64,000 nucleotides of DNA from Phoronis australis (lineage: Eukaryota > Phoronida > Phoronidae), in contig NMRA01000194.1 in NCBI GenBank assembly GCA_002633005.1, positions 479,326-543,325 on the forward strand, read 5' to 3'. Shown here one piece after another: positions 12,401 to 23,900 of this stretch. Position 1 is the first letter of the stretch; every line of letters begins with the position of its first letter. The notes under the pieces are model-generated. The model ran no database searches. It worked only from the letters and a program-made list of their open reading frames with translations, and was not told the DNA's origin. The position numbers and the translations under genes were made by a program.

Positions 12401-15400
12401 TCTAAAAAACTGGACATTTTTTTTTAGAAAATGGGATGCAGATGGGCTCCCATTTCACAAACGTTGCCTGAAAACACCAATGGTATCGTGTCGTTTTCAT
12501 GACAAATTTTGAGCAATACCGTCAATGCCAATAGTCAAATTCACTTAAAACTACCGAAAGATAAGTTTTGTGGAAATAATCTTTGCGTTTCCCAGCTGTA
12601 AAGCAGAGGGCCATGTCCATGTTCTTATTTGATTTCATCATTTCATGAAAATCCGCAGTGTGTTACTTAAAGTACAGATTTCACCCAAATTACTATAATC
12701 TTCTAGATTACTGCCCTAATGTGGTGAAAGACTAACCCCTGAATTTTCAAGTTTCTCTTAAGATTTAAAGATAGGAAAGTTATTGTTCACAAATTTGATG
12801 TTGGATGAATACCTTACTATTTAATTGTGTTATCTAATCTTATTTACCCTCTAAACATATCTAACTGACAGTACAGTAAAAATATTCTGTTTAGGACACA
12901 ATGTCACGGACAAATAGAATGTCAAAATTTCAACAGAAGTCACTTATACAGAAATTTCAGTTCCAATTTAGTATGGTTTTTATAATACAGTTGTCATTCA
13001 TTACATGATAATTACGTTTAGTCTCAATTGGATTTGTTTCCAGGCCTTGGAAATCTTGCCTCAGCTTTAAACTCAAGTGTCTGAAATTCAAACCGCTCAG
13101 CGGTAGGAATTAAAAACTGCTTTCTCAGACTAAATCCAATTTTCCACTAATTAGCCTTGAGAAGGTGATATTGGGCTGTGAATATTAGGAACAGCCTGTG
13201 TAAACATAAATTTTACTCAAAACACCTCTGGAAACTAATATTTCTTCCCTCATTGGAGCTTACTGACTTTGTCTAATAGAGATTGGTAGCTAACTGGTTC
13301 CTGTGGAAAAAGCACAATTTGAAGACTTTTTGCTGTACCTGTCCTAAGTGCCCACCTGTTCTTTCAGTTACCGCTTTCCTGGATTCAACTCTGCTCTTTT
13401 GTAGGGTAAAAAAGGCATTGTATAATTGAACTAGTTTTGGAATGGTAGTAGGGCAGCTAATACACTCTGAGTCATGCTCATTGGGTACGAAGTTCATCCA
13501 TTACTTTTTGACATCATCATAGACCCTATTCACGCCGACAGGAGGCGCGTTCCAAAACGAGGCTCGCTACGATAGCTCTGTTAGCTTATCGGCATTGGAG
13601 TCTGTGTTTCAGTCCGTGTTGTTCCCCGAACGGCTAGAAAAAATACGGACACGCTTCACAATCTCTAAAGACGTTTAGATTCGGAAGCGTTGGGTCGTTG
13701 CCATACGCCGACGAAGCAAAATATGTCCGTGTAAAATAAATGTTTTCGAAAAGTTAGATCATATTTTGTNTCACGGTACATGATCTCTATTAACAATAAA
13801 CACAGCTTACATATCACAAAGGTTTCTTAGCGCGTGCGTGTGACAATAACGTATAACATTTCGCCTTGGTGACTAAGCCAAACTTCACTCTGAGTTTTAG
13901 TGCAGTGAAAGCAGGATGCAGTGAAAATGTTCAATCATTCTGGCTTTCAAGTAAGATAGATACGAGTTGTTCTCATAGTGTGTTGCTTGTATGTCTAAAA
14001 GGATTTAAAATTCGCCAAAGTTTCGTTTGAATATGGCACGTAATGAAGTGGTGAATTGTGGCAGTGGAGGAAAGAAATTTAATCTTCATATGCTTGTATT
14101 GTTTTAGGCTATTCATAAACAGTTTCAATTCCTTAAAATTTCATTAGAAAAGACGAAGGTCCGATTTGGCAGCAAAAATATTTCTGAATCTCTACTTATA
14201 TATACTTTATAATGTTGTAGGGAAAATGACGGATATTGTATCAAAATAGCGTGCTCTGAGTTGAGTTGGGCACTGAAGTGAATGAATATTTTATCACACG
14301 TCACTTGGCTTTTTATGATATGTGTATCACAACTGGATTCACATTACAGTAAAACTTTTTTGGCATAGAAATGACTTATGCCAAACAAATCATTGTAAAA
14401 TAGTGATTACCATGGCAGACATCTGTAGTACATGTGCTCTACACACCCGCATCATCGTGGTAAATACCACAGTTATAAAGGAAGCTGTGGTTCCCCGGGA
14501 GGTGACTGTTGCTGTGGAGTTTTCTGTTGCATGGGAGATAATGCCCAGGTGACTGTTGCTGTGGAGTTTTCTGTTGCATGGGAGATAATGCCCAGGTGTA
14601 ATCAAACAACAGTTCAGCTATTAAGTGAAATTTTGTTTGTCTAGCATCTTCAGACCTTTTGACTCAGTTTACATGGTTTGCAATTTTGTACAAACTTGGA
14701 AGAATCGCTTCCAAACATTATTTGGTTTAATTTTGTTTACGGTAAAATAGTGCCAATTTGGGACACAACATGGTGGACAGGGAAATTTTATTTTCTTGTT
14801 TTTTCATAATTGATATATAGTACCAGAATAATGCATTGCCGTGTGCTATAGCTAACATATCAACAGGCAATATTGTAGCCTTTGAAAAATGAAAAAATGA
14901 CATTTTAATTAGCAATTGTTTTTCTGAATTTTGTCAGGTTTTGTCAAAAATATGTCCGTTGTGTCATCTGCCATACAACTATCGTTATCTATTTTATACA
15001 CAATACTGAGCATGGTGAAAATCCTAAAATTTGGGACAAAAATAATTAAATTTAAATTTGAAGGAGTTTGTATTTGAAAATTGGTAATGTCACTATCCAG
15101 TGAGGCTTGCATTATAACTGCAAGTGCTCAAATATATCACATGTTGTTAATCATGCCCACAAAATAAACTTTGCTTAATAGTAATTTATATTGAGAAACT
15201 TGAGAAAAAAAATATGCTTCATCTTACAATAACTTTTCACTTATGTCGCACAAAAATATTTACCAAAATTGTCATTTTCTACATTTCATAGGCTGATTAT
15301 TTTTTTAAAAATTGTGAAAACTCCACCAAATGTTGTTTTGTGACATCTACACAGTACAAACTATGCTAGTAATAGATTAGAATTTTCTGACTCTTCATTT

Positions 15401-16316
15401 TTGTAAAGAACATTCGTAAAATAGTATTTCACTTGTCCGTCACATTGTGAGCTAAATAAGTAAAGATTTACTGTATTCACTGTATTGTGTCCTGAACTGA
15501 TGAATTTTTGCCCAATGGTTGCACTTGATGATCACACTACCATCGATATTCCAGGTGCGTTGGACCGGCAGGCTAGACTTCGTGAGATGGGATTTCAACG
15601 TCGACTGCAGCAGTTATTAAATACTAACGACAGCACGCTGTTTGATAAGTGAGTTAATTCTCTGGTTTGTCATGGTCTCTGAACTTAAACTGTATGACCT
15701 GATTACCAATGTGTTAAAATTTTGGTGTTGCTCTTTCAAACTAATCTGCAATGTCAATTTAACGTGGTGGTTACACCAGTTGTCAGAATTCATAGAAAGT
15801 GGGATAGAATGACATCTTACGTAATTTGCTGGAAAAGTATGTCGCTCGCCCTCCATTTGTTGACAATGACTCAAGCAGCAGGAACAAAAGGACATGACAG
15901 TCTTTTGGTAAAATTTTGTTTGAAAATCAATTAAATTTGCCCAGTCTTGGGGAAGTTGCAGTTAACCAACTTTTCCAACTCCGGAAGAAAGAGTTGTTAA
16001 ATATGAATAACATATTCACGTTACAGTTCATACCAATTGCCTGTTGTTCCAGGTTGTTCTTGTTCTTTGGAAAAAATGAAAACCAAAATCTAATTAATAG
16101 GCATTGTTCATTGATAAAATTGGTCTCGTGAAGCTCCATACGGTGAGTGATAAGATTCCATAGTTGTTACTAAGTCACAGGCATTGCGTACATTCGCTAT
16201 TTTCAAATTCGCAATTTTAGAGTTGGCCAAACACCATATAATGATAATTTCCTGTTGTAAAGCGCCATCTGTTGTCCATTCCCAGAGTGAACACAGTGCT
16301 GCAGCAGTTTTCCTGA
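3458..16316 (+). CDS. ARMC8: Armadillo repeat-containing protein 8 (C-terminal part, six exons)
   Basis: ARMC8 is an armadillo-repeat scaffold of the CTLH/GID E3 ubiquitin ligase, the counterpart of yeast Gid5. Exons: 3458-3607, 5409-5504 (a second copy at 7130-7225), 8329-8424, 12148-12220, 15555-15648 and 16286-16316, ending in TGA. All junctions are GT-AG and the phases agree (0,0,0,1,2). Counting the duplicated exon once, they encode about 179 residues, close to the length of the matching human tail. Recognisable blocks are [58 protein letters not shown] and the ending LQQFS. These are the last armadillo repeats. The N-terminal exons lie off the left edge. The doubled exon is probably an assembly artefact. 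The ARMC8 identification is based on remembered family sequence. Confidence 0.93.
4806..6525 (+). repeat. Copy A of a 1.7-kb duplicated segment with one ARMC8 exon
   Basis: This stretch matches 6527-8293 almost base for base and contains the exon 5409-5504. It ends directly at the N at 6526. The second copy starts on the other side of that N, and at its own far end (8293) continues into unique intron sequence. The last 520 bp or so of the two copies look identical, while the first two thirds carry scattered SNPs and small indels. This is the pattern expected from two overlapping contigs that were not merged. Confidence 0.9.
5409..5504 (+). CDS. ARMC8: ARMC8 duplicated exon, copy A
   Basis: A 96-bp exon, phase 0 at both ends, preceded by TTGTTCAG and followed by GTAGGT. 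It encodes 32 residues starting [12 protein letters not shown] and ending VQVKEQ. It joins cleanly both to 3607 and to 8329. Copy B at 7130-7225 differs only at two synonymous positions (the CAC CCA codons read CAT CCT in copy B). Confidence 0.88.
6526..6526. other. Single N at the junction of the duplicated copies
   Basis: The ambiguous base separates copy A from copy B exactly, so it probably marks a scaffold join and not a miscalled base. Other single Ns occur at 1166 and 13770; I see no duplicated sequence flanking those. Confidence 0.85.
6527..8293 (+). repeat. Copy B of the 1.7-kb duplicated segment
   Basis: This matches 4806-6525 and carries the second exon copy at 7130-7225. It is 47 bases longer, mainly because a stretch of about 44 bases around 7565-7650 (the GTGACACCACGTAGATGG motif) is doubled locally. 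It also has scattered substitutions, for example at 6595 and 6612. Confidence 0.9.
7130..7225 (+). CDS. ARMC8: ARMC8 duplicated exon, copy B
   Basis: This encodes the same 32 residues as copy A and has intact acceptor and donor sites. Because the exon is symmetric (phase 0-0), including both copies keeps the frame open. A gene predictor would therefore report a protein 32 residues too long without raising a flag. Confidence 0.85.
8329..8424 (+). CDS. ARMC8: ARMC8 exon with the ANIADG block
   Basis: The acceptor TGCTACAG and donor GTAAGT bound 96 bp encoding [20 protein letters not shown] and onward to LDYM. This is the most conserved block of the ARMC8 C terminus. Phase is 0 at both ends. 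Confidence 0.93.
8425..12147 (+). other. ARMC8 intron with a dispersed-repeat insertion
   Basis: A 3.7-kb intron between GTAAGT at 8425 and TTATTACAG before 12148. Apart from the repeat at about 9528-10292 I see no gene or RNA in it. Open frames on either strand are short and have no recognisable domain. Confidence 0.7.
9528..10292. repeat. Dispersed repeat with periodic CTAGTGGC motifs, copy 1
   Basis: A non-coding interspersed repeat that shares order and wording with 17380-18540. Both begin near a short stretch reading GCCGTCATCTCT or GCTGTCATCTCT, and both end with a gcgcatttcaaNNctccNNNttgctcttg block. Motifs of the form GCC-MY-CTAGTGGC occur at 9705, 9850, 9993, 10047 and 10192, roughly 50-150 bp apart. 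Two of them (9705-9717 and 10192-10204) match the CTCF core consensus exactly. No TIR is visible; GTGGGCGCAT-like sequence occurs at both ends in direct orientation. The family is not one I can name. Confidence 0.75.
12148..12220 (+). CDS. ARMC8: ARMC8 exon ([17 protein letters not shown])
   Basis: A 73-bp exon after TTATTACAG, ending in GACG before GTAAGG (phase 1). It encodes [20 protein letters not shown] and a short acidic tail. This corresponds to the vertebrate segment that reads roughly GHSHVKLQLAAMFCISNL. Confidence 0.9.
12221..15554 (+). other. ARMC8 intron, no gene seen
   Basis: AT-rich intron containing an ambiguous base at 13770, a somewhat GC-richer patch at about 13520-13870, and the 47-bp tandem duplication at 14502-14595. 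I recognise no coding or RNA gene in it. Confidence 0.65.
14502..14595. repeat. 47-bp tandem duplication (two copies)
   Basis: Units 14502-14548 and 14549-14595 are identical, each starting GTGACTGTTGCTGTGG and ending ATGCCCAG. Their perfect identity indicates a recent event inside the intron. Confidence 0.95.
15555..15648 (+). CDS. ARMC8: ARMC8 penultimate exon
   Basis: A 94-bp exon between ATATTCCAG and GTGAGT. It begins in phase 1, completing a Gly codon, and encodes [20 protein letters not shown] and then [10 protein letters not shown]. It lines up with the last helices of ARMC8 (DRQ.KLR.MG.....L). Confidence 0.9.
16286..16316 (+). CDS. ARMC8: ARMC8 terminal coding exon
   Basis: Follows the acceptor TTGTCCATTCCCAG. 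The split codon (AA from 15648, A from 16286) gives Lys, then VNTVLQQFS and a TGA at 16314-16316. The LQQF-x-stop ending matches the family. It is too short to show as an ORF and is supported by phase, acceptor quality and the conserved ending. Confidence 0.85.
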
Positions 16317-19300
16317 CTAGGCCCCCTGTGGAGACTGGAGCGCCACCTGTGACAGTCCGTGCCTCACAACTATACCTTGACCACCTATTGTTTGGAAGAT
16401 GGTAAATACTGCGGACACCGGCACCTCGTGCTTGTCTAGTCGAGTCAATGATGCATGCCAGGTCCTAGTGCCATCTTGTGACAAGGAGGAAGTAAAAATA
16501 CAATGTTAGCCTTGTGCGAAGTCACAGTCCCAATGCACTGCCCTCTGTAAGCTTTCTTTGTCGAAAATTGTTGGATTAGATCTCCTGCTGTTATGAAATT
16601 GTCTTCAACTGCCTTTGTTAATACTCCTATGAGAGTGTATTCCTGAGCTGAATATCTAACTCAGGCTTATCATTTTGTACACTGAGAGCAATAACTGGAA
16701 ATCGGCTGGTTCCGTGACCAAAGGATTGACAGAATTTCTAGTGCTGCATTGGGACTTAAATAATAATTAGGCTATTTAAGTGCTGATGATTTCCTCAGAG
16801 GTGGCATTACATAATTTTCTATCTCGGAATCGTATGGCAACTAGGGAAAGCTGCTACTTATAGCTGTCATTCTTATATCAATTTATGAGCTATTTTGTTA
16901 TTGGTATATTTGCCAGTGTATAGGTTAAGCTTGTGTGGAAAATACTTTTGTCAAAGATATCAAAAAATAATGTTTCTTGTATTTATGCAAAATTATACAT
17001 CACTTTTCTTGTAAAATTTGCTCACAAAATACGCTGCATTTATAAACTGCTCCTTGAATGGTGTTACTGATTGATATGTGGAGTTATATTACTTGTTTTT
17101 CTCTTTGCCTGTAAACATATATGTTGTAAAGTGATACTTGAGTGCTGCGACCTGAGCTGAGTCTTCTTCTCCAAACTCAAACTCTACTTGGACTCGAAAA
17201 TCAACCAATCACGCTGCACGATTAGAGTACAAATTTGGAAGTTCACTTGAAGCCATGCGATAGCCATTTTATGATATAGCCGTGTCACGATGAATTACGT
17301 CTTAGATGGCAGTAGTGTAGTTGGTGAACAACGTTCTTCATTCTTATATAGAGATTTAATATAAAGGATTTCCCAGCATTTTTATGCGCCTACATAATAA
17401 TTGCTGTCATCTCTGTGTGGGTGTCCGGCGTCCGCAGCTGTATCTCCTAAATCCATCACAGGATTTTGATGAGATATGGCAGATGTGTTCCTATGAAGCT
17501 GACGACGGATGATGACAAATATCGGACCTCTCCAACTACCGGTGTGCCCCCTAGTGGCAATTTTAATTTTAATTTTAAATTTGGAGGTCCTGAACAGATT
17601 TTCATAAGATTTAGCAGTTAGACATCTGTTAGTGAGATGATGCCATCCTCCCGTTTTCGGACGAATTCGGAGTACTTTGAGCCACCTAGTGGCCATTTTT
17701 GCTGTTTTCGAGTCCGTTTTTTTTTGGCGTCCTCTGTTCTATCAACCAAACCGCTGTAGGGATGATTTTGAAAATTGACATATATTATGTTCTTAATGTG
17801 AAGAGGGCGATGACATGGAATACTATGGTATCTCCTAGTGGCAGTTTTGTTTGTTTTTGCACCCATGGCTGTATCTCCTAAATGCTCTGCAGGTTCTTTA
17901 TTGAATTTTGCTGGTGTATTTATTTGAAGTTGACAACAGAGCATGACGACTTTCGGACAGATCGGGCCACCGTTGTGCTCCCCAGTGGCAATTTCAGTTT
18001 TTTACGTTTACCTCTGTATTTTCAAAGGTCGTCAATGGATTTTCATAAAATTTGGCAGTTAGACATCTATTAGTGAGGTGACGCTATCATCCGGTTTTCG
18101 GTAAAATTCAAGGCATTTTACGCCACCCTGTGGCCATTTTTACTGTTTTCGAGTCTTGTTATTTGGCGTCTACTCCTCTGTCAACCAAACCACTCAAAGG
18201 ATGGTTGTGAAAATTTGTATTTCTGTTCCTAATGGGAAGAGGAAGTCTGATGATGATTTTCGGACGGCTTTATCTACTTTTGCGCCTCTTAGTGGCAGTT
18301 ATGATTTTATGCTTATAGCCTTTTTGTGGCAATTTCATTTTTTCACTTTCCTCTGGTTTCTCAAAAGTTCCTATGAAATTTGGTTAATAGCTTCGATGAC
18401 ACATACAAGTTCTCGAATGGATTAGACATATTTTGCGTCATCTTGTTGCCATTTTTATGTTCCAAATAAACACCCCTAGAAGCACACCATTAGCGGTGCA
18501 TTTGTGGGCGCATTTCAACACTCCGCATTGCTCTTGTCTATAAATTCTTTGCAACCATTATACTTTTGTGCGGTGAGAATTTCAAAATGATTTACACAAA
18601 AATGTCCAACATCTCAAAATGTCCGTGAATAAGATTGCAAATCACCCCTGCCAACTCGCTTGTCTTGCACAGCAGAATTAAAAATTGGGTCAAGGGAAAG
18701 ATGCTTTTTTGCTCTCATAAAGATAGAGTTATATGTCGGTCGTTGCCTATTGGTCAGTTTTTGATTTTGTTTAGTGCATAGATAACTACCTCCCAGGCCC
18801 AGGAGTTTGTTTCATGACAAACGGCTTGAGACCAATGTCAAAACATTGATTTAACTCTCACATTTGCAGTAATTGAATGATGTTTTTGCAGTGTAGTTGG
18901 CGCAGCACAGTTGAGCAAACGGTAAAATTATACAAATTATCTATAGTGAATAATGAGCAGTTTTGGATACAATTCACAAACAATTTGTGCTTTGCCGATT
19001 TGCGATTAAATTATCTTTTGTAAATATTGTTTTGAACATCAAACAAAATTTCTGGCATTCATGAAACCGACTCCAGGGCCTAAGGTTTCGAATATTACTT
19101 AAGACCGGCCTCAATAATTGTCCAGTCACAGTTTTCTGGAAGCGTGCCACGTGATTGGTTAATTTTGTTGTCTCTGGTCAGCTGCTTTGTTTTTCTGTTC
19201 AAGCTGGTAGTGGTGAAACAGAAATGTGAAACTGTATGACATTATTATTAGAAGTATAATGCGCATTGGAATGCGTATATAATGCGTTGTGAAGAAATCT

Positions 19301-20847
19301 GTGATATTAGATTTAGAAATGATGGCTTTTTTTGGGTGTTTTTCCTGTAGCGGCAACAGATACAAGTTATGCTATTCAGTCGCAGCGAATAAACAGCTAA
19401 GTGGAGACACCTTAAAAATTCCACTTACAGATTTATGTTGAGCTACAAGACTATGGTTGTCAATTATAAAAGTGTTTGCCTACATGCAGTATGAATATTT
19501 TGGAAATCTCTGTTAAGATAAGGCAAACATAGCGTTGAAATTTATAAAATGACTTTAAAACATGACTGCCTTTCAATTAAAGAGTCATTGGATATTCCAA
19601 CTGGAGAAAGAAATTTGTGGTCTACCAGTAGTCTCTGTTTCACTTAGTACTCTGGGGGGTGTTTTGGGACTATTGTGTGTTCTAATGGGCGATATCTGTG
19701 CTGGTCAATGCAATCAGAAGTAAGTTGATGGCTACCTATGGTGGAGCGGGGGGGGGGTCCTGTTAGATGAAAGTGACTTAAAGATGTACATTTATGCTCT
19801 TACCTGTGCTAATGTATAGCAGAAACTAAACAACATTGCTATTTAATCTGCGCTGAACAAAGTGCAGTTGTATTCATTGACAACTCATGAGTGAGAAACT
19901 TCTGCAAGTAGGTGACCTTTGCACTAGTGACGTACTTTGTGGGTTCACATAGCCCACATCATGCATTGTTATTCCTTAACACCATGTCACAATACTTACT
20001 GGATACGGTTTAGTGATTTTCGGTGGATCATTTTCGCCACAGAACTTGTTCTTAAAAACATTTGGCAATTTTTAACCTGCTTCATATTCACATGGGTGCT
20101 ATACCTTGTGTTCCTAACTAATTTGGCCAAGCAATCACAGACTTTGAGGAATTAGCCTGCAAGTTCCACATTTAAGACATAAATTTGGTCTTGCCTCTTA
20201 CTTCACAATTACTGAATTACGAGTGCTTCAGAATGTGGAAATAACAGAAATTATCTTAGTATCTTGCAGTTATGTGTATATTCTCAGAGACTGCACTTTT
20301 GCTCATGTGAGATTTTTTAGAAATTAGTTATGTGGAGCGTTGGACAAAATTTCTGTCTCAAGTCTTGCAGTAGTCACTTTCCTTGAAAGAGAACCCTGAT
20401 ACAGTGCTACACTGACTCCACAAATTACATGTACTTACATCTTTGGCTTTTGTCACTTTTCAACCAACACCGCAATTCCGTTAACTCCACTCCATGGGAG
20501 TAGTGATAAGTCCCAACATGCCAGGCACATACTTTAATGGGAAGTGCAAGTCAAACACGCCATCTGTTGCTTAAACCGGAGAATTAACGGTTTAGTGGTG
20601 AATGTTGCTAGCAGAGAGGAGCTAGTTAGGAAGCCAAAGAGAGCTGTGACAGATTTTTCGATAGACCTGAGTTTCGTTGTTGGGAAAGCTACGTTTGTGA
20701 AAACCGTCTTGCAGCCTTGTATTGTGCAACTGACGACTTGTGGATTAATGAATATTCTAAATGACATCTATATGAAATTGTTAATATTGTAAATGAATGA
20801 CATCTACTTTAAAATGTTAAATAAAATTGTTGCTAATAGCTTCGAAT
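16317..20847. other. Intergenic region between ARMC8 and the lectin gene
   Basis: Probably contains the ARMC8 3' UTR at its left end, but I could not place its poly(A) site confidently. The dispersed repeat at 17380-18540 is the only structured element. A G-run of 10 lies near 19748. No coding exon is recognised. Confidence 0.6.
17380..18540. repeat. Dispersed repeat with periodic CTAGTGGC motifs, copy 2
   Basis: A longer copy of the family at 9528-10292. Eight motif positions recur near 17546, 17681, 17829, 17977, 18122, 18279, 18322 and 18436, mostly about 150 bp apart. They cycle through three flavours: GGCAATTTT, GGCCATTTT and GGCAGTT. The motifs at 17546-17558 and 17681-17693 fit the CTCF core consensus exactly, and the rest are degraded. 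The copy appears internally repetitive, roughly three rounds of a unit of about 430 bp. Confidence 0.75.
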
Positions 20848-20853
20848 TTTATT
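20848..20853 (-). terminator. Poly(A) signal of the C-type lectin gene
   Basis: AATAAA on the minus strand, about 70 bases downstream of the lectin stop codon. Confidence 0.65.
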
Positions 20854-20924
20854 CAGAAATTCAGCAACACTATTTTGCACGGAGATGTCTTGTTATTGTT
20901 GCACCAAGAAGTTTCAGCAATCTT

Positions 20925-23900
20925 TTAGTTATCTTTCATTTCGATCTCACAGATGGCACCACCGTCTTCGTCACACTCGTTGTCATTCCATAGCCAGTTG
21001 CTCTTTCTTCTTAGCTCAACACAGGAGTCATCCTGAAATTGGACAAATGATCAAATCTTAATGGGGGTAATAAACCAGAAATTTTTGTCGGAAAATGATA
21101 CTACGTCTGGCAGAAACTGGCAGGTACTTACTGATTTCATGTGATCAGGTTTAAGTTGTTTATCCGCGCGTGGCGGGTTAGTTTCAGCCACCAAGGCAGC
21201 GTGGCCTTCAGCGGAATTCCGGGCCGTTTATTATTACCAGGTTTTTTTTCAAACATAGGATAAGAACATTATGACCTTGCTCTTTGGTAATCAAATACGA
21301 ACATTGATGTTATTAGCCGACACCAAACTGTTTCATCGGGTTTGGCAACTCCTTGGTTTGACTCGACTAACCACCGGTTAAATTTTGGAGCAACACTGGA
21401 TTTGGTAGAAGCAGTTATTATTTTTACTATATATGAATTGTTCATTGTTATAAAGTGACAGGTCCTTTCGTGTGATAGCTCGTGACAATCGAAAGTGACC
21501 CGTCATTGAATCTAAACGCTCTTCTCAAAATATTGAGTCGGATATGACTGCTTTGGAAAATTGTGACTCCAATTTGAACAAAGTTTGGCCGTGTTCGGAA
21601 ACCTTTAGCATTTTAAAAATGTAATAAGCTTTTTCAAGCATTTTTGACGATTATTTTGCGCGAAATTGAACAGATGTTACTGGAGGTGCATACCCCTTTG
21701 TTGGCTGGACTGCGACTGTCCCAAGCTGTGAAGTTGGCCAACTCTCCCGTCTCGTTCCATCGAAATTCACCTTCAATGTCGTCGTCGGTTAGACCGATCC
21801 AGTAGTCGTATGGTGAAAGTGCTGAAGGGGTAATTATAATGTGCCATCACTTTACAGAAACGAGGTCTTTTCTCTCAATTGGATAATAACTCATTTCAAT
21901 TTCACCTGCAGAATTAAGCTACGTCTCTTGCTACAAACCAAAAATGTTCAATATTTTCATGTACTTTCTGAAAGAGTGGTTAGTAAAACAAGGTTTACCC
22001 AGCAAAATTTGTTCGGTACATAAAATCATTCTTTTGCTAAATTACCTACTGTAAGTGTTTCCCTAAATTCGGAGATAAAACACATCAGAGAGTTAGATAC
22101 GTCTTTCATAAAATGTTAAATTTTGATAAAAAGAGTCCAAAAATGGCTCACTTACTTGAATTCTGCATTATCTGTTTGGCGAGGAAATCTTGCTCCAGCT
22201 GCGACCCGATCCTCACCATATCAGCACCGAGCGCCTGGCAGCGGGCTCTCGCTTCAGCCCATTCGAAGTCTTCCGCCACGAACTTGTAGCATGACCTCTC
22301 CTGCTCGTTCCACGTCCAGCCTTTTTGACAGAGGCCGTTCTTAGTTTCCTTGGTTACTGCTGGTGAATAAAAAGTGAATAACCAATGGGCTCTGAACTGA
22401 GAGTTATTCCGAGGAGTACGCCCATTCAGTGTTGTGAATTTGAGAAGGCCGGGGTTTCAACGTACAACTCATTTGTCAGTAGAACTGGAAGAAGTTTATC
22501 CATCGAAATGGAACAGCTGCCTATCCTGCTTTGGTTAACTTAACTACACTTGCCTGATTCATTTCAAAGTAGGAACACAAATCGTCAGTACATCACGTCA
22601 AGCTGAGAATCACCATTGAAAATTAAGCCAGATTATAATACTCAGACTTAACAGGCAAACTGAAAAGTTAAGAGTGGGCCAAACTGACTGGGGTCAATAG
22701 AAGCCTTGTGCCCGTTCACGCGCCAGCCGATCGATGGGTTTCGCAGTTGCCCCAGGCATTGCTTGCATGGACTAAAGCCCTGTCCGGTCTTGGCACACTA
22801 CAAATTTTCTTAATTGTTGAAATACTCCTATTGTCGCGTTCTGCTTCGTATCCGAAAAATTGTGTCCGGGGCACCAGTTGCTTTTGTATTCCGATTAGGT
22901 ACAAGAAAAATCCGAAGTGTGTACCAAAGGATTTTCCCGACACTGATAACTTTTTTTCGTTATTTCATTATAGAACCACACCGTTTTTGCATCACTGACA
23001 AGCTCTCGAAGTATAGTGCGAAGTAGGTAGAAAACAAAATTCCGTGTCAAATATCCTTGTCAAGTTATTAGCCTTGACTACAGGAACTGAATAAAAGAGA
23101 GGGCGACAAATCCCGTTTCTGGAATATTATTTTCCCACGATCAAATACAACATCTCAGTATAGCAGAGCCTAGTTAAGTCCTCGTCCCATTAGGGCTGCC
23201 GCGGCGGAGGTAGGTTGTAAGGCGATATGACATCATACCTTTGGACACTTTGTCTTCTAAATCTTTAATCCGCAAGGTGTTGGTCGAAATGACTGTCCTT
23301 AGTGCAGCTACTTCGTCCACTAAGACTTTAACTTCATGTTTACAAGAACATGATGACGGCTCCACCTTCAGTAACGACAGTAAAAATAAAGTCTAATATC
23401 AATTGCGCACGTCACGGCGGATTAATTAGTGGGTAAGCAGTACATACTATTTCTTTGCAGTTAAGAATTGCTAGACAAGTTAATCCAAGGAAAAAGGTGA
23501 AATTTCCTCTGCAAAATTTAAGAGGACATCTGAATGTAATGTACTAAGTTTGCAGTCCCGGGTTTGCGGCTAGTGACAATTACAAATAGCCCTCACTGAA
23601 AAACTGAACCAGAATGATGTATTTCGAGACCATAATCTAGGCGGAGTGTGTGAATTAGGAACGACAAGTCCAGGGGCGGATACAGGATTTTGAGTTGGGG
23701 GGGCAGGGCAGAGTATTAGCCAGAATTTTGCCCGTCAGACATTCGCACCCGGCCCCCGTACTGCCAAATGGAATCTGGGAGAATTTTAGGGGGGGGCATG
23801 GGGCCCCCTCTAAATCCGCCTCTGAAGTCGCTAGGTTTTTGGCGGTCTTAACTCACTCCTGACCCTTCGTCTTCCGCTAAGAATCTTCCTTGGGACGAGG

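Noticed and set aside
13760-13780. N at 13770 as a second false-duplication junction
   Set aside because: I found no repeated sequence on the two sides, unlike at 6526. Probably an ambiguous call or a plain gap.
17382-17944. Minus-strand frames of 104 and 108 codons
   Set aside because: They lie wholly within the non-coding CTAGTGGC repeat and are not conserved in copy 1.
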